Assembly (NCBI RefSeq): GCF_017642925.1
Contig: NZ_JAEPOL010000014.1
Coordinates: 19,626-83,625, forward strand
Direction: 5' to 3'
DNA from: Maricaulis sp.
GTDB taxonomy: Bacteria; Pseudomonadota; Alphaproteobacteria; Caulobacterales; Maricaulaceae
DNA length: 64,000 nucleotides
Shown one piece after another: positions 46,985-56,986 of this stretch. The stretch's first letter is position 1. Every line of letters begins with the position of its first letter. Below the pieces are notes generated by a model. That model was not told the origin of the DNA, ran no database searches, and saw only the letters and a list, made by a program, of their open reading frames with translations. Both the position numbers and the translations under genes were made by a program.

Positions 46985-47803
46985 ATGACCGCGCCATCGC
47001 CCGATCTCGCCCCTATCGATCGCCTGCTCGCCATCATGTCGAAACTGCGCGATCCGGATGGCGGCTGCCCCTGGGACCTGGAACAGGATTTCCGCTCGAT
47101 TGCGCCCTACACGATCGAGGAAGCGTATGAGGTTGCCGACGCGATCGAGCGCGGCGCGCATGGCGAGCTGAAGGACGAGCTGGGCGATCTTCTCCTGCAG
47201 GTCGTGTTTCACGCCCAGATGGCGCAGGAAGCCGGCCTGTTCGACTTTGCCGATGTCTGCCGGGCCATCAATGACAAGATGATCCGCCGGCATCCCCATG
47301 TTTTCGGCGATGCGGACACGCGCGACAGCGAAACCCAGACTGTTGAATGGGAAGCCATCAAGGCGGCCGAGCGCGCCGGATCGGCGAAGGGCGACCGCGT
47401 GCTGGACGATGTTCCGGTCGCCCTGCCCGCCCTCAAGCGTGCCCAGAAGCTCCAGAAGCGCGCGGCGCGCGTCGGGTTCGACTGGCCGGACGCCGAGCGG
47501 GTGCTGGACAAGGTGGATGAGGAAATCGCCGAGGTCCGCGAAGCCATCGCCTCGGGCAATGCCGCACATATCGCCGAGGAGATCGGCGATCTGATGTTTG
47601 TCTGCACCAATCTCGGCCGCAAGCTGAAGGTCGATGTCGAGACCGCAACGCGCGACGCCAACGCCAAGTTCGAGCGCCGTTTCCGCTATATCGAGGACCG
47701 TCTCGAGGCCCAGGGCCGCAAGCCCGAGGATGCCAGTCTGGACGAGATGGAAGCGTTGTGGACCGAAGCCAAGCTCAGGGAGAAGGCCGCGGCACCGGCC
47801 TGA
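46985..47803 (+). CDS. mazG: MazG nucleoside triphosphate pyrophosphohydrolase
   Basis: 272 residues, two MazG modules. The first has CPWDLEQDFRSIAPYTIEEAYE and ELKDELGDLLLQVVFHAQMA; EExxE/ExxD residues bind Mg2+. The second repeats the pattern with VDEEIAEVREAI and HIAEEIGDLMF. It hydrolyses NTPs to NMP and pyrophosphate and cleans the nucleotide pool. It converges on hflX, and a palindromic repeat separates them. Confidence 0.95.
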   Translation: MTAPSPDLAPIDRLLAIMSKLRDPDGGCPWDLEQDFRSIAPYTIEEAYEVADAIERGAHGELKDELGDLLLQVVFHAQMAQEAGLFDFADVCRAINDKMIRRHPHVFGDADTRDSETQTVEWEAIKAAERAGSAKGDRVLDDVPVALPALKRAQKLQKRAARVGFDWPDAERVLDKVDEEIAEVREAIASGNAAHIAEEIGDLMFVCTNLGRKLKVDVETATRDANAKFERRFRYIEDRLEAQGRKPEDASLDEMEALWTEAKLREKAAAPA

Positions 47804-47867
47804 ATCCCGCCTCTAGAACAGGCGCGTTTCCCGCGAAATCGCCCCTGCTTAAGAATCTTGAGCGGTC

Positions 47868-47912
47868 GCGTGATCGAACCGGTGAACCGGTTTCCACTTC
47901 ACCTGATCACGC
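47868..47912. repeat. GCGTGATC palindromic repeat between mazG and hflX
   Basis: Outer arms GCGTGATC (47868-47875) and GATCACGC (47905-47912) enclose a second perfect palindrome, AACCGGT-GA-ACCGGTT (47877-47892), and a TTCCACTTCACCT strand. The GATCACGC end with a CACTT-x-x-CCT segment and an AACCGGTT core resembles short interspersed palindromes common in Rhizobiales. That similarity is from memory. It ends at the hflX stop codon and may serve as a terminator for both convergent genes. Confidence 0.6.
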
Positions 47913-47913
47913 T

Positions 47914-49263
47914 TCAGAACTCGTCCTCTTCCACCTCGCCAATTCCCTGCGGGATGGCCAGGTCGGGAAATTGCGCCCGGAAACGGCCGGCCTCGGCCGG
48001 CGCGAGGCGCACCCTCACCGTCGTCATGCCGGTTTCCGGATCCATGTGGCTGTCGCGGATCTCGCCATGGGAATGCAGCCAGGCCAGCGCGCGCGGCTGT
48101 TCCGGCGGCACGCGCACCTCGATCCGCTCGTCATCGCTGGCCAGGGCGGCCTCGATGGCGTCGACCAGCGCATCCACACCATCGCCCGATATCGCCGACA
48201 GCGGCAGTTTGACCGCCCGGCCGGCCTTCATGTTGGCGATATCCGCCTGGATGGCGAGATCCTCGGCCTCTTCAAGCGAAAGATTGTCGGCCTTGTTCCA
48301 GGCTTCGATCATCGGCTGTTCGTGTGCGGGCCCGGCCTCGATCGCATCGAGCACACTCATCACATCGCCGATCCGGCCCTCATGGTCCGGATCCGAGGCG
48401 TCTATGACATGGACCAGGAGGTTGGCTTCGCGCACCTCTTCCAGCGTGGCCCGGAAAGCCGCGATCAGCTCGGTCGGCAGGTCGGTTATGAAACCTACCG
48501 TGTCGGACAGGAGAATGCGGGTGCCGCCGGGCAGATCCACGGCCCGCACAGTGGGGTCGAGCGTCGCGAAGGGCATGTCCTGGGCGAACACCCCTGCCCC
48601 GGTCAGCTTGTTGAAAAGCGTGGACTTTCCGGCATTGGTATAGCCCACCAGTGCAACGGTCGGGAACGGCACTTCCTGGCGCTGCGCCCGGTGCAGGCTG
48701 CGCGTGCGCCGGACATCCTCGAGCTGGCGGCGCAGCTTGGCCATCTTCTCGTTGAGCAGGCGCCGGTCGGTTTCGATCTGGGTCTCGCCGGGACCCGCGA
48801 GGAAGCCGCGGCCGCCCCGCTGGCGTTCCAGGTGGGTCCAGGTCCGCACCAGGCGCGAGCGCTCATAGGCCAGGCGCGCCAGTTCGACCTGCAGCACGCC
48901 TTCCTTGGTGCGGGCGCGCTGGCCGAAGATTTCAAGGATCAGGCCGGTGCGGTCTATCACCTTGACGTTCCAAGCCTTTTCCAGATTTCTCTGCTGAATC
49001 GGCGACAAAGCCGTATCGATCACGGCGACATCCGCCGTGTTCTCCTCGATCCGCGCCTTCAATTCATCCAGCTTGCCGCGGCCGAAATAGCGTCCCGCAT
49101 CGATCTTGCGGATCGGTGCGATGAAGGCCTCCGCCACCTCCAGGTCCAGCGCTTCGGCCAGGCCGGTGGCTTCTTCCAGACGCGCCTCCGAGCGTGCCAC
49201 GCCATCGCGGGCGGTGGGATGAATGACAAGGGCGCGCGATACCGGCGCCTCGCGATCAATCAA
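47914..49263 (-). CDS. hflX: GTPase HflX
   Basis: 449 residues from a TTG at 49263 that overlaps the hfq stop (TTGA). The N-terminal HflX domain contains [20 protein letters not shown]; a coiled region with [20 protein letters not shown] follows. The G domain has G1 [12 protein letters not shown], the G3-like [10 protein letters not shown] and G4 AWNKAD. HflX splits stalled ribosomes under stress. It is co-transcribed with hfq, as in most proteobacteria. Confidence 0.96.
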   Translation of the reverse strand: MIDREAPVSRALVIHPTARDGVARSEARLEEATGLAEALDLEVAEAFIAPIRKIDAGRYFGRGKLDELKARIEENTADVAVIDTALSPIQQRNLEKAWNVKVIDRTGLILEIFGQRARTKEGVLQVELARLAYERSRLVRTWTHLERQRGGRGFLAGPGETQIETDRRLLNEKMAKLRRQLEDVRRTRSLHRAQRQEVPFPTVALVGYTNAGKSTLFNKLTGAGVFAQDMPFATLDPTVRAVDLPGGTRILLSDTVGFITDLPTELIAAFRATLEEVREANLLVHVIDASDPDHEGRIGDVMSVLDAIEAGPAHEQPMIEAWNKADNLSLEEAEDLAIQADIANMKAGRAVKLPLSAISGDGVDALVDAIEAALASDDERIEVRVPPEQPRALAWLHSHGEIRDSHMDPETGMTTVRVRLAPAEAGRFRAQFPDLAIPQGIGEVEEDEF

Positions 49264-49535
49264 TCCGCGGTGCTTTCATCCGTTGCGTCATCCTCGTCCG
49301 CCCTGTCCGTATCGAACAACTGAACCGGCGCCGCCGGCATGATGGTCGAGATGGCGTGTTTGTAGACGAGCTGGGAAAGCCCGTCGCGGCGAAGAAGAAC
49401 ACAGAAGTTGTCGAACCAGGTTACGACGCCCTGAAGCTTCACACCATTGACCAGAAAAATGGTCAGCGGCGTTTTCGTCTTACGCACTGAGTTCAGGAAG
49501 ACGTCCTGCAGGTTTTGTTTTTTATCGTGCGACAT
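49260..49535 (-). CDS. hfq: RNA chaperone Hfq
   Basis: 91 residues. The Sm1 motif region ([20 protein letters not shown], then [20 protein letters not shown]) and the Sm2 motif ([11 protein letters not shown], containing the YKHA signature) are intact. The C-terminal tail is short and acidic ([17 protein letters not shown]), the type found in Alphaproteobacteria. Hfq pairs small RNAs with their targets, so the candidate sRNA at 8.9 kb could be a client. Confidence 0.98.
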   Translation of the reverse strand: MSHDKKQNLQDVFLNSVRKTKTPLTIFLVNGVKLQGVVTWFDNFCVLLRRDGLSQLVYKHAISTIMPAAPVQLFDTDRADEDDATDESTAD

Positions 49536-49642
49536 GTCGGCTCCACATGACTCGCTTGAAGCAAGCGATTCGCCAAACAGGGTATACAGGCCTCACCATG
49601 GCCTGCAACCATCTCATCTTTCTGAGAAAGCCGGAATGTTGA

Positions 49643-50491
49643 TCACACGGCTGCCAGGTAGGCCTGACGAAGCTCGGCAGAAACCGAACCCGGTTCGCCA
49701 TTTGCCACCGGACGGCCGTCAATCCGGGTCACCGGCATGACGAAATTCGTGGCCGATGTCAGGAAGGCCTCGCGGGCTTCAAGCGCTTCTGCGATCGTGA
49801 AAGGCCGCTCCTCCAGACGATAGCCGGCGGCCGTCGCTGTGCGGATCAGCGTTGCTCGCGTGATGCCGTGCAGGATGGCGTTATCGGCGGGCCGCGTGAC
49901 CAGAGCGCCATCGGCCGTCAGGATCCAGGCGTTGGACGACGTGCCCTCGGTGACAAAGCCGTCAGCATCCACTTGCCAGGCCTCGTAGGCTCCTGCATCG
50001 CGCGCGGCCTGTTTGGCGAGCGTGTTGGGCAGCAGGTTCACGGTCTTGATGTCGCAACGCGCCCAGCGCTGGTCGGGTACGGAGATGACCGACACCCCCT
50101 GCTCTGCGCGTTTGGCCACGGCGCCCAGGTCGAGGCGCTTGGTCGTGAGAACGAGCGTCGGTCGCGTGCCGGGCGGCGGGAAGCCATGGTCGCGCCGCGC
50201 CCGGCCGCGGCTGATCTGCAGATAGACCAGGCCATCGCCGATGCGGTTGCGGCGGATCAGTTCGCGGATGAGGATCGTGAGAGCCGCCCGGGTGACCGGG
50301 TGCGCAATGCGCAGCTCGTTCAGGGAGCGGTCGAGCCGGTCGAAATGCCCCTCGGCGTCCAGCAGCTCGCCCTTGCGCACCGCCCAGACTTCATAGATCG
50401 CATCCGCGAACTGGAAGCCCCGGTCCTCGATGTGTACGGCGGCGAGGTCGTGGCGCTGAAAGCGGCCGTTGACGTAGGCAATCCTGGACAC
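49643..50491 (-). CDS. dat: D-amino-acid aminotransferase
   Basis: 282 residues from a GTG at 50491. PLP fold type IV: the start VSRIAYVNGRFQRHD, EDRGFQFADAIYEV, the PLP lysine in CDIKTVNLLPNTLAKQAA, and VTEGTSSNAWI are all conserved. It interconverts D-alanine and D-glutamate via 2-oxo acids for the cell wall. A branched-chain type (IlvE) is less likely from the length and the GFQFADAIYE motif. It lies 10 bases after trkH in the same operon. Confidence 0.9.
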   Translation of the reverse strand: MSRIAYVNGRFQRHDLAAVHIEDRGFQFADAIYEVWAVRKGELLDAEGHFDRLDRSLNELRIAHPVTRAALTILIRELIRRNRIGDGLVYLQISRGRARRDHGFPPPGTRPTLVLTTKRLDLGAVAKRAEQGVSVISVPDQRWARCDIKTVNLLPNTLAKQAARDAGAYEAWQVDADGFVTEGTSSNAWILTADGALVTRPADNAILHGITRATLIRTATAAGYRLEERPFTIAEALEAREAFLTSATNFVMPVTRIDGRPVANGEPGSVSAELRQAYLAAV

Positions 50492-50501
50492 GCGTTCTCT
50501 C

Positions 50502-51905
50502 TTATTTCCTGATGAAGAGCGCCCATATGGCCGCAACCGCGGCGAGCACCTCCAGACGCCCGAGAATCATGGCTGAAATAAGGATCGGTTTGGCGTTGTC
50601 CGCAAGCTCGTCCCACCCGTGTCCTGCATTGGTTTCGTGCAGCAGCGGCCCGGCATTGGCCAACGCGGCCGCATTCGCCAGAAAGGCGGTCTGGAAATCC
50701 AGCCCGGCCAGGGCGAGCGCCAGGGTGCCGATCCCCAGACAGGCCAGAAAACCCAACACATAGGCCCAGATGCCGATCAGCGCCGTGTCGCGCACCGAGC
50801 GTCCGCGGAAGGTGACGGGCACCAGGCTGGACGGATCGGTCAGAACGGCGAGTTCCGATCCCATGCGCCGCCAGAGCAGAAGGATGCGGGAGATTTTTAC
50901 ACCGCCGGTCGTCGAGGCGGCCGCCCCGCCCACGAGCGCCACGAAGACCGCTGCCACCGGGACCGGCGAGGCCGGCGCGGACACGGTGTAGCCGCTGGTC
51001 GAGACGACGAAGAAGGCGTCGATGAAGTGAGACGGTATGTGCGATGTGTCGGCGATCACGTAGAGCACGCCCAGACCGCCCACGAGCGCGGCAATACCGG
51101 CCAGGTCAGGGTCCCGCAGCACGCCGCGATCGCGCAGGGCATCCCAGAACAGGGCAATGTTCACGGTCCCGGCCAGGCAGGCCAGCGCCACGATGAGCAT
51201 CGATATCGTGCCGAAATTCGTCGCCAGCCCGCCATCGACCGGCGCATAGCCGGAGGTCGAGATCGCCGACATGGCCAGCACGCTGGCATCGAAGAAACCA
51301 TTGCCGGCAAACAGCAGCATGAGCCAGGTGACGGCGGTCAGCACGGCATAGACCAGCCCGACCCGCCGCGCCGCGACCGGCAGGTGGGAGAGGATGTTGT
51401 CGGGGCGCACGGTCAGGAGTGCCGATTTGCGGATCGCGGGCACATCCCGGTCGAGTGCGGCGAACACGGCGATGGCGAGCAGCAGGGTCGCATACCCGCC
51501 CAGCCAGGCCAGCACAGCGCGCCAAAAGATCAAGGAGCGCGGCAGCTCGTCGGCGGGCAGCAGGGTCGCGCCGGTTGTCGTAAGGGCCGAATAGGCCTCG
51601 AACAGCGCATCCATCGGACCGAAATAGCCGGTCAGCCAGAATGGCAGCGCGGCAAAGGCGGGCGTCGTCACCCAGGCGAGCAGCGCCAGGCCCAGCGCAT
51701 CGAGCGCGCTGGCGCCGACCTGCACACCGCGCGTGGCCGCCAGAACGAGCGCACCGGGCACGAAGGCGAGCCCCGCCGTGGTGATGAAGAAGGGCGCCAG
51801 GTGCCATTCCTCGACCGCCGGCGCACAGACAGCCGCCAGCAGTGCGATCAGCGCGACCAGTACCCACAGGGCCCCCAGGGGGCGGAAGAGCGCCGCAGGC
51901 GACAT
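50502..51905 (-). CDS. trkH: TrkH potassium uptake channel subunit
   Basis: 467 residues with about ten membrane segments and four pore-loop repeats, each with a selectivity-filter glycine (TTTGATLL, STSGYAPVD, STSGYTVSA and the last near LANAGPLLHE). TrkH moves K+ across the inner membrane and is gated by TrkA. It starts 3 bases after trkA. Confidence 0.95.
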   Translation of the reverse strand: MSPAALFRPLGALWVLVALIALLAAVCAPAVEEWHLAPFFITTAGLAFVPGALVLAATRGVQVGASALDALGLALLAWVTTPAFAALPFWLTGYFGPMDALFEAYSALTTTGATLLPADELPRSLIFWRAVLAWLGGYATLLLAIAVFAALDRDVPAIRKSALLTVRPDNILSHLPVAARRVGLVYAVLTAVTWLMLLFAGNGFFDASVLAMSAISTSGYAPVDGGLATNFGTISMLIVALACLAGTVNIALFWDALRDRGVLRDPDLAGIAALVGGLGVLYVIADTSHIPSHFIDAFFVVSTSGYTVSAPASPVPVAAVFVALVGGAAASTTGGVKISRILLLWRRMGSELAVLTDPSSLVPVTFRGRSVRDTALIGIWAYVLGFLACLGIGTLALALAGLDFQTAFLANAAALANAGPLLHETNAGHGWDELADNAKPILISAMILGRLEVLAAVAAIWALFIRK

Positions 51906-51908
51906 GGA

Positions 51909-53282
51909 TCAGAAATATTCCAGGCTGACCCGGAACAGGTGCTCGACCTTGGGTACCAGCGCCTTGTTGCAGAACAGGAGAACGCGGTCGTTCTCGCGGA
52001 TCCGGCCCTCGTCGCAGGGCAGGATCACCTTGTCGCCGCGCACCACGGCGCCCAGTGCCACCCCGTCCGGCAATTCCAGCTCGTCCAGCGTCTTGCCGAC
52101 CAGCGGCGAGGTCGACAGGGCGATGCCTTCCAGCGCTTCCGCCTCACCGCCGCCAAGCGTCTGCAGGCCGGTGATCCGGCCGCGGCGGATGTGCTGGAGA
52201 ATGGTCGACACGGTCGTCGCGCGCGGATCGATCAGCACGTCGATACCCAGCGGTTCGCGCATGCCCTCGAAGGTGCGGTCATTGATCAGGCTGAGCGCGC
52301 GTTCGGCCCCTTCCCGCTTGGCCATCACGCCGGAGAGCATGTTCACCTTGTCATCATTGGTGACACAGATGACGAGTTCGGCATTGGCGACACCGGCCTC
52401 GCGCAGCATGCGGGCATTCAGACCGTCGCCGTGCAGCACGACCGTCCGCTTGAGGCGTTCCGCGGCGTGTTCGGCGCGGGCCTTGTCGGCCTCGATCAGG
52501 CGCACCTTCACCCCGCCGGCGCGTTCCAGGGCGCGGGCGACATAGACGCCGATATTGCCGGCCCCGACCACCACGACGCGGCGGATCTGCTCGGCGCTGC
52601 GGCCGAAAATATCCAGCAGGCGCCGCACCTGCGCGCTCTCGGTGACGACATAGACATCATCGCCCGGCAGCAGCGGATCCTTGAGCTTGGGAATGAAGAG
52701 CGTGCGTTCGCGCTGTACGCCGACCACGGCGAGGCGCAGGTCGGGGAAGAGTTCCATCACCTGTTCGGTCGTCGAACCGGCTACCGGCGAGGTTTCCTCC
52801 AGACGCAGGCCCAAAAGCTGCACCCGCCCGCCGGCGAACACCGCCGTGGAGAAGGCGCCGGGCGTTTCCACCCGCTGCAGGATGGCGCGTCCGACCTCGA
52901 GCTCGGGCGAGATCACCACATCGACCGGCAGATTGCCGGTGGAGAAGAGATCGCCCCAGGCCGGATCGAGATATTCCTGGGCCCGCACCCGCGCGATCCG
53001 CATCGGTGTGGAGAACAGGGAATGCCCGACCTGGCAGGCGATCATGTTCACCTCGTCCGAATAGGTCACGGCGACGAGGAGATCGGCTTCCGCCGCCCCG
53101 GCCTTTTCCAGCACGTCGGGGTGGGAGGCGTGGCCGACGACGCCGCGCACATCGAGATCGGTCACGACATTGTCGATCAGCTCGGTCGACCAGTCGACGA
53201 CGGTCACCGCATTGCCTTCCCGGGCAAGCGCCCGGGCAATACCCACACCGACCTGCCCGGCTCCGCAGACTATGGCTTTCAT
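51909..53282 (-). CDS. trkA: TrkA potassium uptake regulatory subunit
   Basis: 457 residues made of two RCK-N (Rossmann) and two RCK-C halves. The NAD(H)-binding glycine loops are MKAIVCGAGQVGVGIARALA at the N-terminus and VVVVGAGNIGVYVARALERAG (cited in part: VGAGNIGVYVARAL) near residue 240. TrkA binds NADH or ATP and controls TrkH. It is downstream of ntrX in the same direction. Confidence 0.97.
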   Translation of the reverse strand: MKAIVCGAGQVGVGIARALAREGNAVTVVDWSTELIDNVVTDLDVRGVVGHASHPDVLEKAGAAEADLLVAVTYSDEVNMIACQVGHSLFSTPMRIARVRAQEYLDPAWGDLFSTGNLPVDVVISPELEVGRAILQRVETPGAFSTAVFAGGRVQLLGLRLEETSPVAGSTTEQVMELFPDLRLAVVGVQRERTLFIPKLKDPLLPGDDVYVVTESAQVRRLLDIFGRSAEQIRRVVVVGAGNIGVYVARALERAGGVKVRLIEADKARAEHAAERLKRTVVLHGDGLNARMLREAGVANAELVICVTNDDKVNMLSGVMAKREGAERALSLINDRTFEGMREPLGIDVLIDPRATTVSTILQHIRRGRITGLQTLGGGEAEALEGIALSTSPLVGKTLDELELPDGVALGAVVRGDKVILPCDEGRIRENDRVLLFCNKALVPKVEHLFRVSLEYF

Positions 53283-53303
53283 GTCGTCTCCGTTGGGTGC
53301 GGA

Positions 53304-54692
53304 CTAGGCCGCGCCGTCGCGCTGCGGCGAGGTGACGCCGAGCGATTTGAGTTTGCGGTGAAGCGCTGACCGTTCCATGCCGATAAAGGCCGCCGTGCGG
53401 GAGATATTGCCGCCGAACCGGTCGATCTGGGCCTTGAGGTATTCACGCTCGAAATTCTCCCGGGCCTCGCGCAGCGACAGGGCAATCATCTTCTCGGCAT
53501 CGAAGCCGGTCTCGTGATTGTCGCGCGTGACGACTTCCGATGGCAAGGCATCCAGCGTGATCGGCTCGTTGGCCGGACCGGTGGCGAGGATCAGGAGGCG
53601 CTCGATATTGTTGCGCAGCTGGCGGACATTGCCCGGCCAGCTGTGCGCCTGAAGCGCCGCCATGACGTCATCACCGAAGGCCCGCAGCGGCAGACCTGCA
53701 GACTGCGTCAGGTTCTTCACGAAATGATCGACCAGGGCGGGAATATCCTCGCGCCGCTCGGCCAGGGCCGGCACGGTGACCGGCACGACGGCGAGACGGT
53801 GATAGAGGTCCTCGCGGAAACGGCCTTCCTGGATGCGCACGGCCAGATCCTGGGCGGTCGAGGAGATCACCCGCACATTGACCTGCACATCCCCGGCCCC
53901 GCCGATCCGGCGGAAGCGCTGTTCCACCAGCAGGCGCAGGAGCTTGCTCTGGGTGGCTGTCGGCATGTCGGCAATCTCGTCGAGATAGAGCGTGCCGCCA
54001 TGGGCGCGTTCCAGCAGGCCGACATGCTTGACCGAACCGTCATCATTCTCGCGGCCGAAGAGTTCCTCCTCCACGCCTTCCGGTGACATGCCCGGCGCGC
54101 TGACAGCGACGAAATCGGCGCCCGAACGTGGCGAGTTCTCGTGGATCAGCCGGGCGACGAGTTCCTTGCCGGCCCCCGAGGGGCCGCGGATCAGGACGCG
54201 GCTATTGGTCGGCGCGACGCGCTCGATCAGCTGGCGGACCTGCAGGATGCCGCTGGAATCGCCGATCAGCGTGCTCTGGGCCTGGGTACGGGCGCGCAGT
54301 TCGGCATTCTCGCTGCGCAGCCGGCTGGTCTCCAGCGCCCGCTTCACCGTGAGCAGAAGCTTGTCGCTCTTGAAGGGTTTTTCCAGGAAATCATAGGCGC
54401 CCTTGCGGATCGCCGCCACGGCGGTCTCGATCGTGCCGTGACCGGAGATCACGATCACCGGCAGGTCCGGATCGAGCGCGCGGAATTCGTCGAGCAGTTC
54501 GATCCCGTCCAGCCGGCTGCCCTGCAACCAGACATCCAGGATGATCAGAGACGGTTTTCGCTGGCGGATCACCGCCAGGGCGCCATCGGCATCGGCGGCC
54601 TCACGCGGCTCATAGCCGTCATCCTCGAGCAAACCGCCGATCAGTTCACGAATATCGGCCTCGTCATCGACGATGAGAATATCCCTGGCCAT
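53304..54692 (-). CDS. ntrX: NtrX response regulator
   Basis: 462 residues: receiver domain with Asp53 (ILDVW), AAA+ domain with Walker A GPSGAGKE (170-177) and Walker B YLDEI (236-240), and a Fis-type HTH at the end (NISRTAAFIGMERSALHRKL). Where sigma-54 activators carry GAFTGA, this protein has LFGRENDDGSVKHVG (211-225), so direct sigma-54 activation is unlikely. This loss is, to my knowledge, shared by other alphaproteobacterial NtrX proteins. NtrX acts in nitrogen, redox and envelope control. Confidence 0.95.
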   Translation of the reverse strand: MARDILIVDDEADIRELIGGLLEDDGYEPREAADADGALAVIRQRKPSLIILDVWLQGSRLDGIELLDEFRALDPDLPVIVISGHGTIETAVAAIRKGAYDFLEKPFKSDKLLLTVKRALETSRLRSENAELRARTQAQSTLIGDSSGILQVRQLIERVAPTNSRVLIRGPSGAGKELVARLIHENSPRSGADFVAVSAPGMSPEGVEEELFGRENDDGSVKHVGLLERAHGGTLYLDEIADMPTATQSKLLRLLVEQRFRRIGGAGDVQVNVRVISSTAQDLAVRIQEGRFREDLYHRLAVVPVTVPALAERREDIPALVDHFVKNLTQSAGLPLRAFGDDVMAALQAHSWPGNVRQLRNNIERLLILATGPANEPITLDALPSEVVTRDNHETGFDAEKMIALSLREARENFEREYLKAQIDRFGGNISRTAAFIGMERSALHRKLKSLGVTSPQRDGAA

Positions 54693-54695
54693 GTA

Positions 54696-56909
54696 TCAAG
54701 CCTCCTTCAGGGACTGCGGTGCCGGATCGGCCATGTCCGCCAGAGGGAAAACGAGCCGCACGACGGCGCCCTGCCCGCTCCGGGGAATATCCAGTTCCAG
54801 ACGTCCGTTATGGTCTTCCATCACGCGCTTCACGATGGCGAGGCCGAGGCCCGTGCCTTTCTCGCGCGTGGTCATATAGGGTTCGGTCAGGCGTTCGCGA
54901 TTGGGGGTCGGCCAGCCCAGACCGTTATCGGCCACCTCGATCACGGCATAGCCGTTCGCCTCGGTCAGGCTGACGACCAGCTGCCCCGGCGCGCCATCCT
55001 GGTCCATGCGGGTCGAGACACTCTCGCAGGCATTCTTGAGGATATTGGCCAGCGCCTGCACGGAAAGCCGGGCATCGCACATGGCGTGAACCTGCATGCC
55101 GGGATGCTCGAACACGATCTCGATATTCGGCGAGGCGACCCGCTGGGTGAAGACTGACGACTTCACCAGCTCGCCCATCTCGACACGCTCCACCTTCGGC
55201 TGGGGCATGCGGGCAAAGCTGGAAAACTCGTCGACCATGCGGCCGATATCGCTGACCTGGCGCACGATCGTGTCGGTACAGCGGTCGAAGGTTTCGACGT
55301 CGGAGGTGATCTCGTCGCGATATTTGCGCCGGATACGCTCGGCCGACAGCTGGATCGGGGTCAGCGGGTTCTTGATCTCGTGGGCGATGCGCCGCGCAAC
55401 CTCACGCCAGGCCGCATTGCGCTGGGCAGTTACCAGGCGCGTCACATCGTCGAATGTGATGACCAGGCCGGCCTCCTCGTCCATCGAGGCGCGGGCCGTC
55501 AGGTGACGGATCTGGTCGTCCGGCGCGTTGAGATCGATCTGCGCCTCGGCAACGGACCCAGGACGCCGGCGGGCCTCGGCGGCGATCTCGGCCAGTTCCG
55601 GCGTGACCTCGTCGATGCCGACACCGATCAGATCGTCCGTCCCCGGGGCGAGCATGGAGATGGCCGAACGGTTGATCAGCGTGATCCGGTTATCCTTGTC
55701 CAGGCCGATCACACCGGCCCGCACCCCGGCGAGAATCGCCTCGATAAAAGCGCGGCGCTGCTCGGATTCGGCGTGCGCCTCGATCAGTTCACGGCGCTGG
55801 CTGCGCAATTGCCGCGTCATCCGGTTGAAGGCCCGGGCAAGTGCCGCAATCTCGTCATCCTCGCGACCCATCTGGACCCGGGCATCCAGATCGCCGCGGC
55901 GCACACGCTCGGCCGCCCCGACCAGGCGCGAGATCGGCGTGACAACCCGGGTCGCCGCCGACAGGGCGAGCCAGATCGAACCGATCACGATCAGCACCGC
56001 AACCTCGAAATAGAGGAAGTAGAAGGAGCCCCGGACCCGGCTCTCCTGGCTGCCGGCATCGCGCAATTCGTTGCGCGCCTGGGCCATCTCCCGGAACAGG
56101 TCGATGTTCACCGGGTAGGAAACGAAGAGGTAGGCGTCCGGATAGGCATCGAGACGATAAAGCAGGCGCATCACATCGACCGCCTCGGCCGACGAGCTGG
56201 GCGTGGACACCGCCACATCGCCGTCATTGGCGTAGTCGTACAGCACTTGCGATGGCGCGGCATATTCCTCGTTTTCGCGGAATCGGGTGCGGGCAAGCAA
56301 GGTGCCCCGGCCATCGACGATATAGGCGGCCGCGAAGCCGCGCCGCGCGGCCTGGAAATTCAGATAATTGATGTACTGGATCCGCGAGGTGGTGAAAGCG
56401 TCGACCGACCCCTCCTGGCTGAGATCGGTCGCCATGCTCTCCACATGACCTGATGCCGTTGTCGCCTCCCGGCCGTAGAAATCGAAAGCGACATCTTCCA
56501 GCCGGTCGACCAGCGTGGCGATCCGGTCGTCGAACCACAGATCCACGCCGCGCGTGATAACAAAGCCCAGGAAGATGGCGGCGAGGACGGCCGGGGTAGC
56601 CGCGGCGATCGAAAAAAGTGCCACGAAGCGCAGATGCAGGCGCGGCGTCGGTTCGCCGAAGCGGCGCGCCCTCACCCGCCGCACGAAACGCAGCACGACG
56701 ACGCCGGCGAGGCCGAGCAGGAGCACGAGATTGCCGACGAGAATGCCGAGCGCGATCCGGTTGTTGGCGCCGGTCAGCCCGCCTTCGTTCAGCAGAATGA
56801 AGGCGGCCACGCCCAGAAGGCCAAGCGAGACCAGAAAGCCCGCGCCGAACAGCGCCGCCGAGCGCGGAGAAATGTTCCGGATCAGAGTGTTCCTGGACGC
56901 GTTCGGCAA
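54696..56909 (-). CDS. ntrY: NtrY sensor histidine kinase
   Basis: 737 residues. Two or three membrane segments near the N-terminus (AALFGAGFLVSLGLLGVAAF, then LGILVGNLVLLLGLAGVVVL) and one near residue 295 flank an extracytoplasmic sensing region. HAMP, PAS (FIEAILAGVRAGVIGLDK), HisKA with VARRIAHEIKNPLTPIQ (phospho-His) and HATPase (NILKNACESV, DNGLGWP, GTGLGLAIVKRV) domains follow. It ends 3 bases before ntrX. Confidence 0.96.
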   Translation of the reverse strand: MPNASRNTLIRNISPRSAALFGAGFLVSLGLLGVAAFILLNEGGLTGANNRIALGILVGNLVLLLGLAGVVVLRFVRRVRARRFGEPTPRLHLRFVALFSIAAATPAVLAAIFLGFVITRGVDLWFDDRIATLVDRLEDVAFDFYGREATTASGHVESMATDLSQEGSVDAFTTSRIQYINYLNFQAARRGFAAAYIVDGRGTLLARTRFRENEEYAAPSQVLYDYANDGDVAVSTPSSSAEAVDVMRLLYRLDAYPDAYLFVSYPVNIDLFREMAQARNELRDAGSQESRVRGSFYFLYFEVAVLIVIGSIWLALSAATRVVTPISRLVGAAERVRRGDLDARVQMGREDDEIAALARAFNRMTRQLRSQRRELIEAHAESEQRRAFIEAILAGVRAGVIGLDKDNRITLINRSAISMLAPGTDDLIGVGIDEVTPELAEIAAEARRRPGSVAEAQIDLNAPDDQIRHLTARASMDEEAGLVITFDDVTRLVTAQRNAAWREVARRIAHEIKNPLTPIQLSAERIRRKYRDEITSDVETFDRCTDTIVRQVSDIGRMVDEFSSFARMPQPKVERVEMGELVKSSVFTQRVASPNIEIVFEHPGMQVHAMCDARLSVQALANILKNACESVSTRMDQDGAPGQLVVSLTEANGYAVIEVADNGLGWPTPNRERLTEPYMTTREKGTGLGLAIVKRVMEDHNGRLELDIPRSGQGAVVRLVFPLADMADPAPQSLKEA

Positions 56910-56986
56910 ATCAGCCTCACTTGCTTCAAGCGACCGAGCTTACTCCTGCGTTGCACGAAATCAACACAGTGCCGCACCCGCAACAG

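Noticed and set aside
50619..53369. 916-aa plus-strand frame opposite trkH and trkA
   Set aside because: Rich in H, R, Q, G and D with no domain; both minus-strand genes are certain.
56950..56985. GCAC...GTGC near the ntrY start as an NtrC binding site
   Set aside because: The spacing between the halves (12) does not match the usual site and the half-sites are too short to claim.
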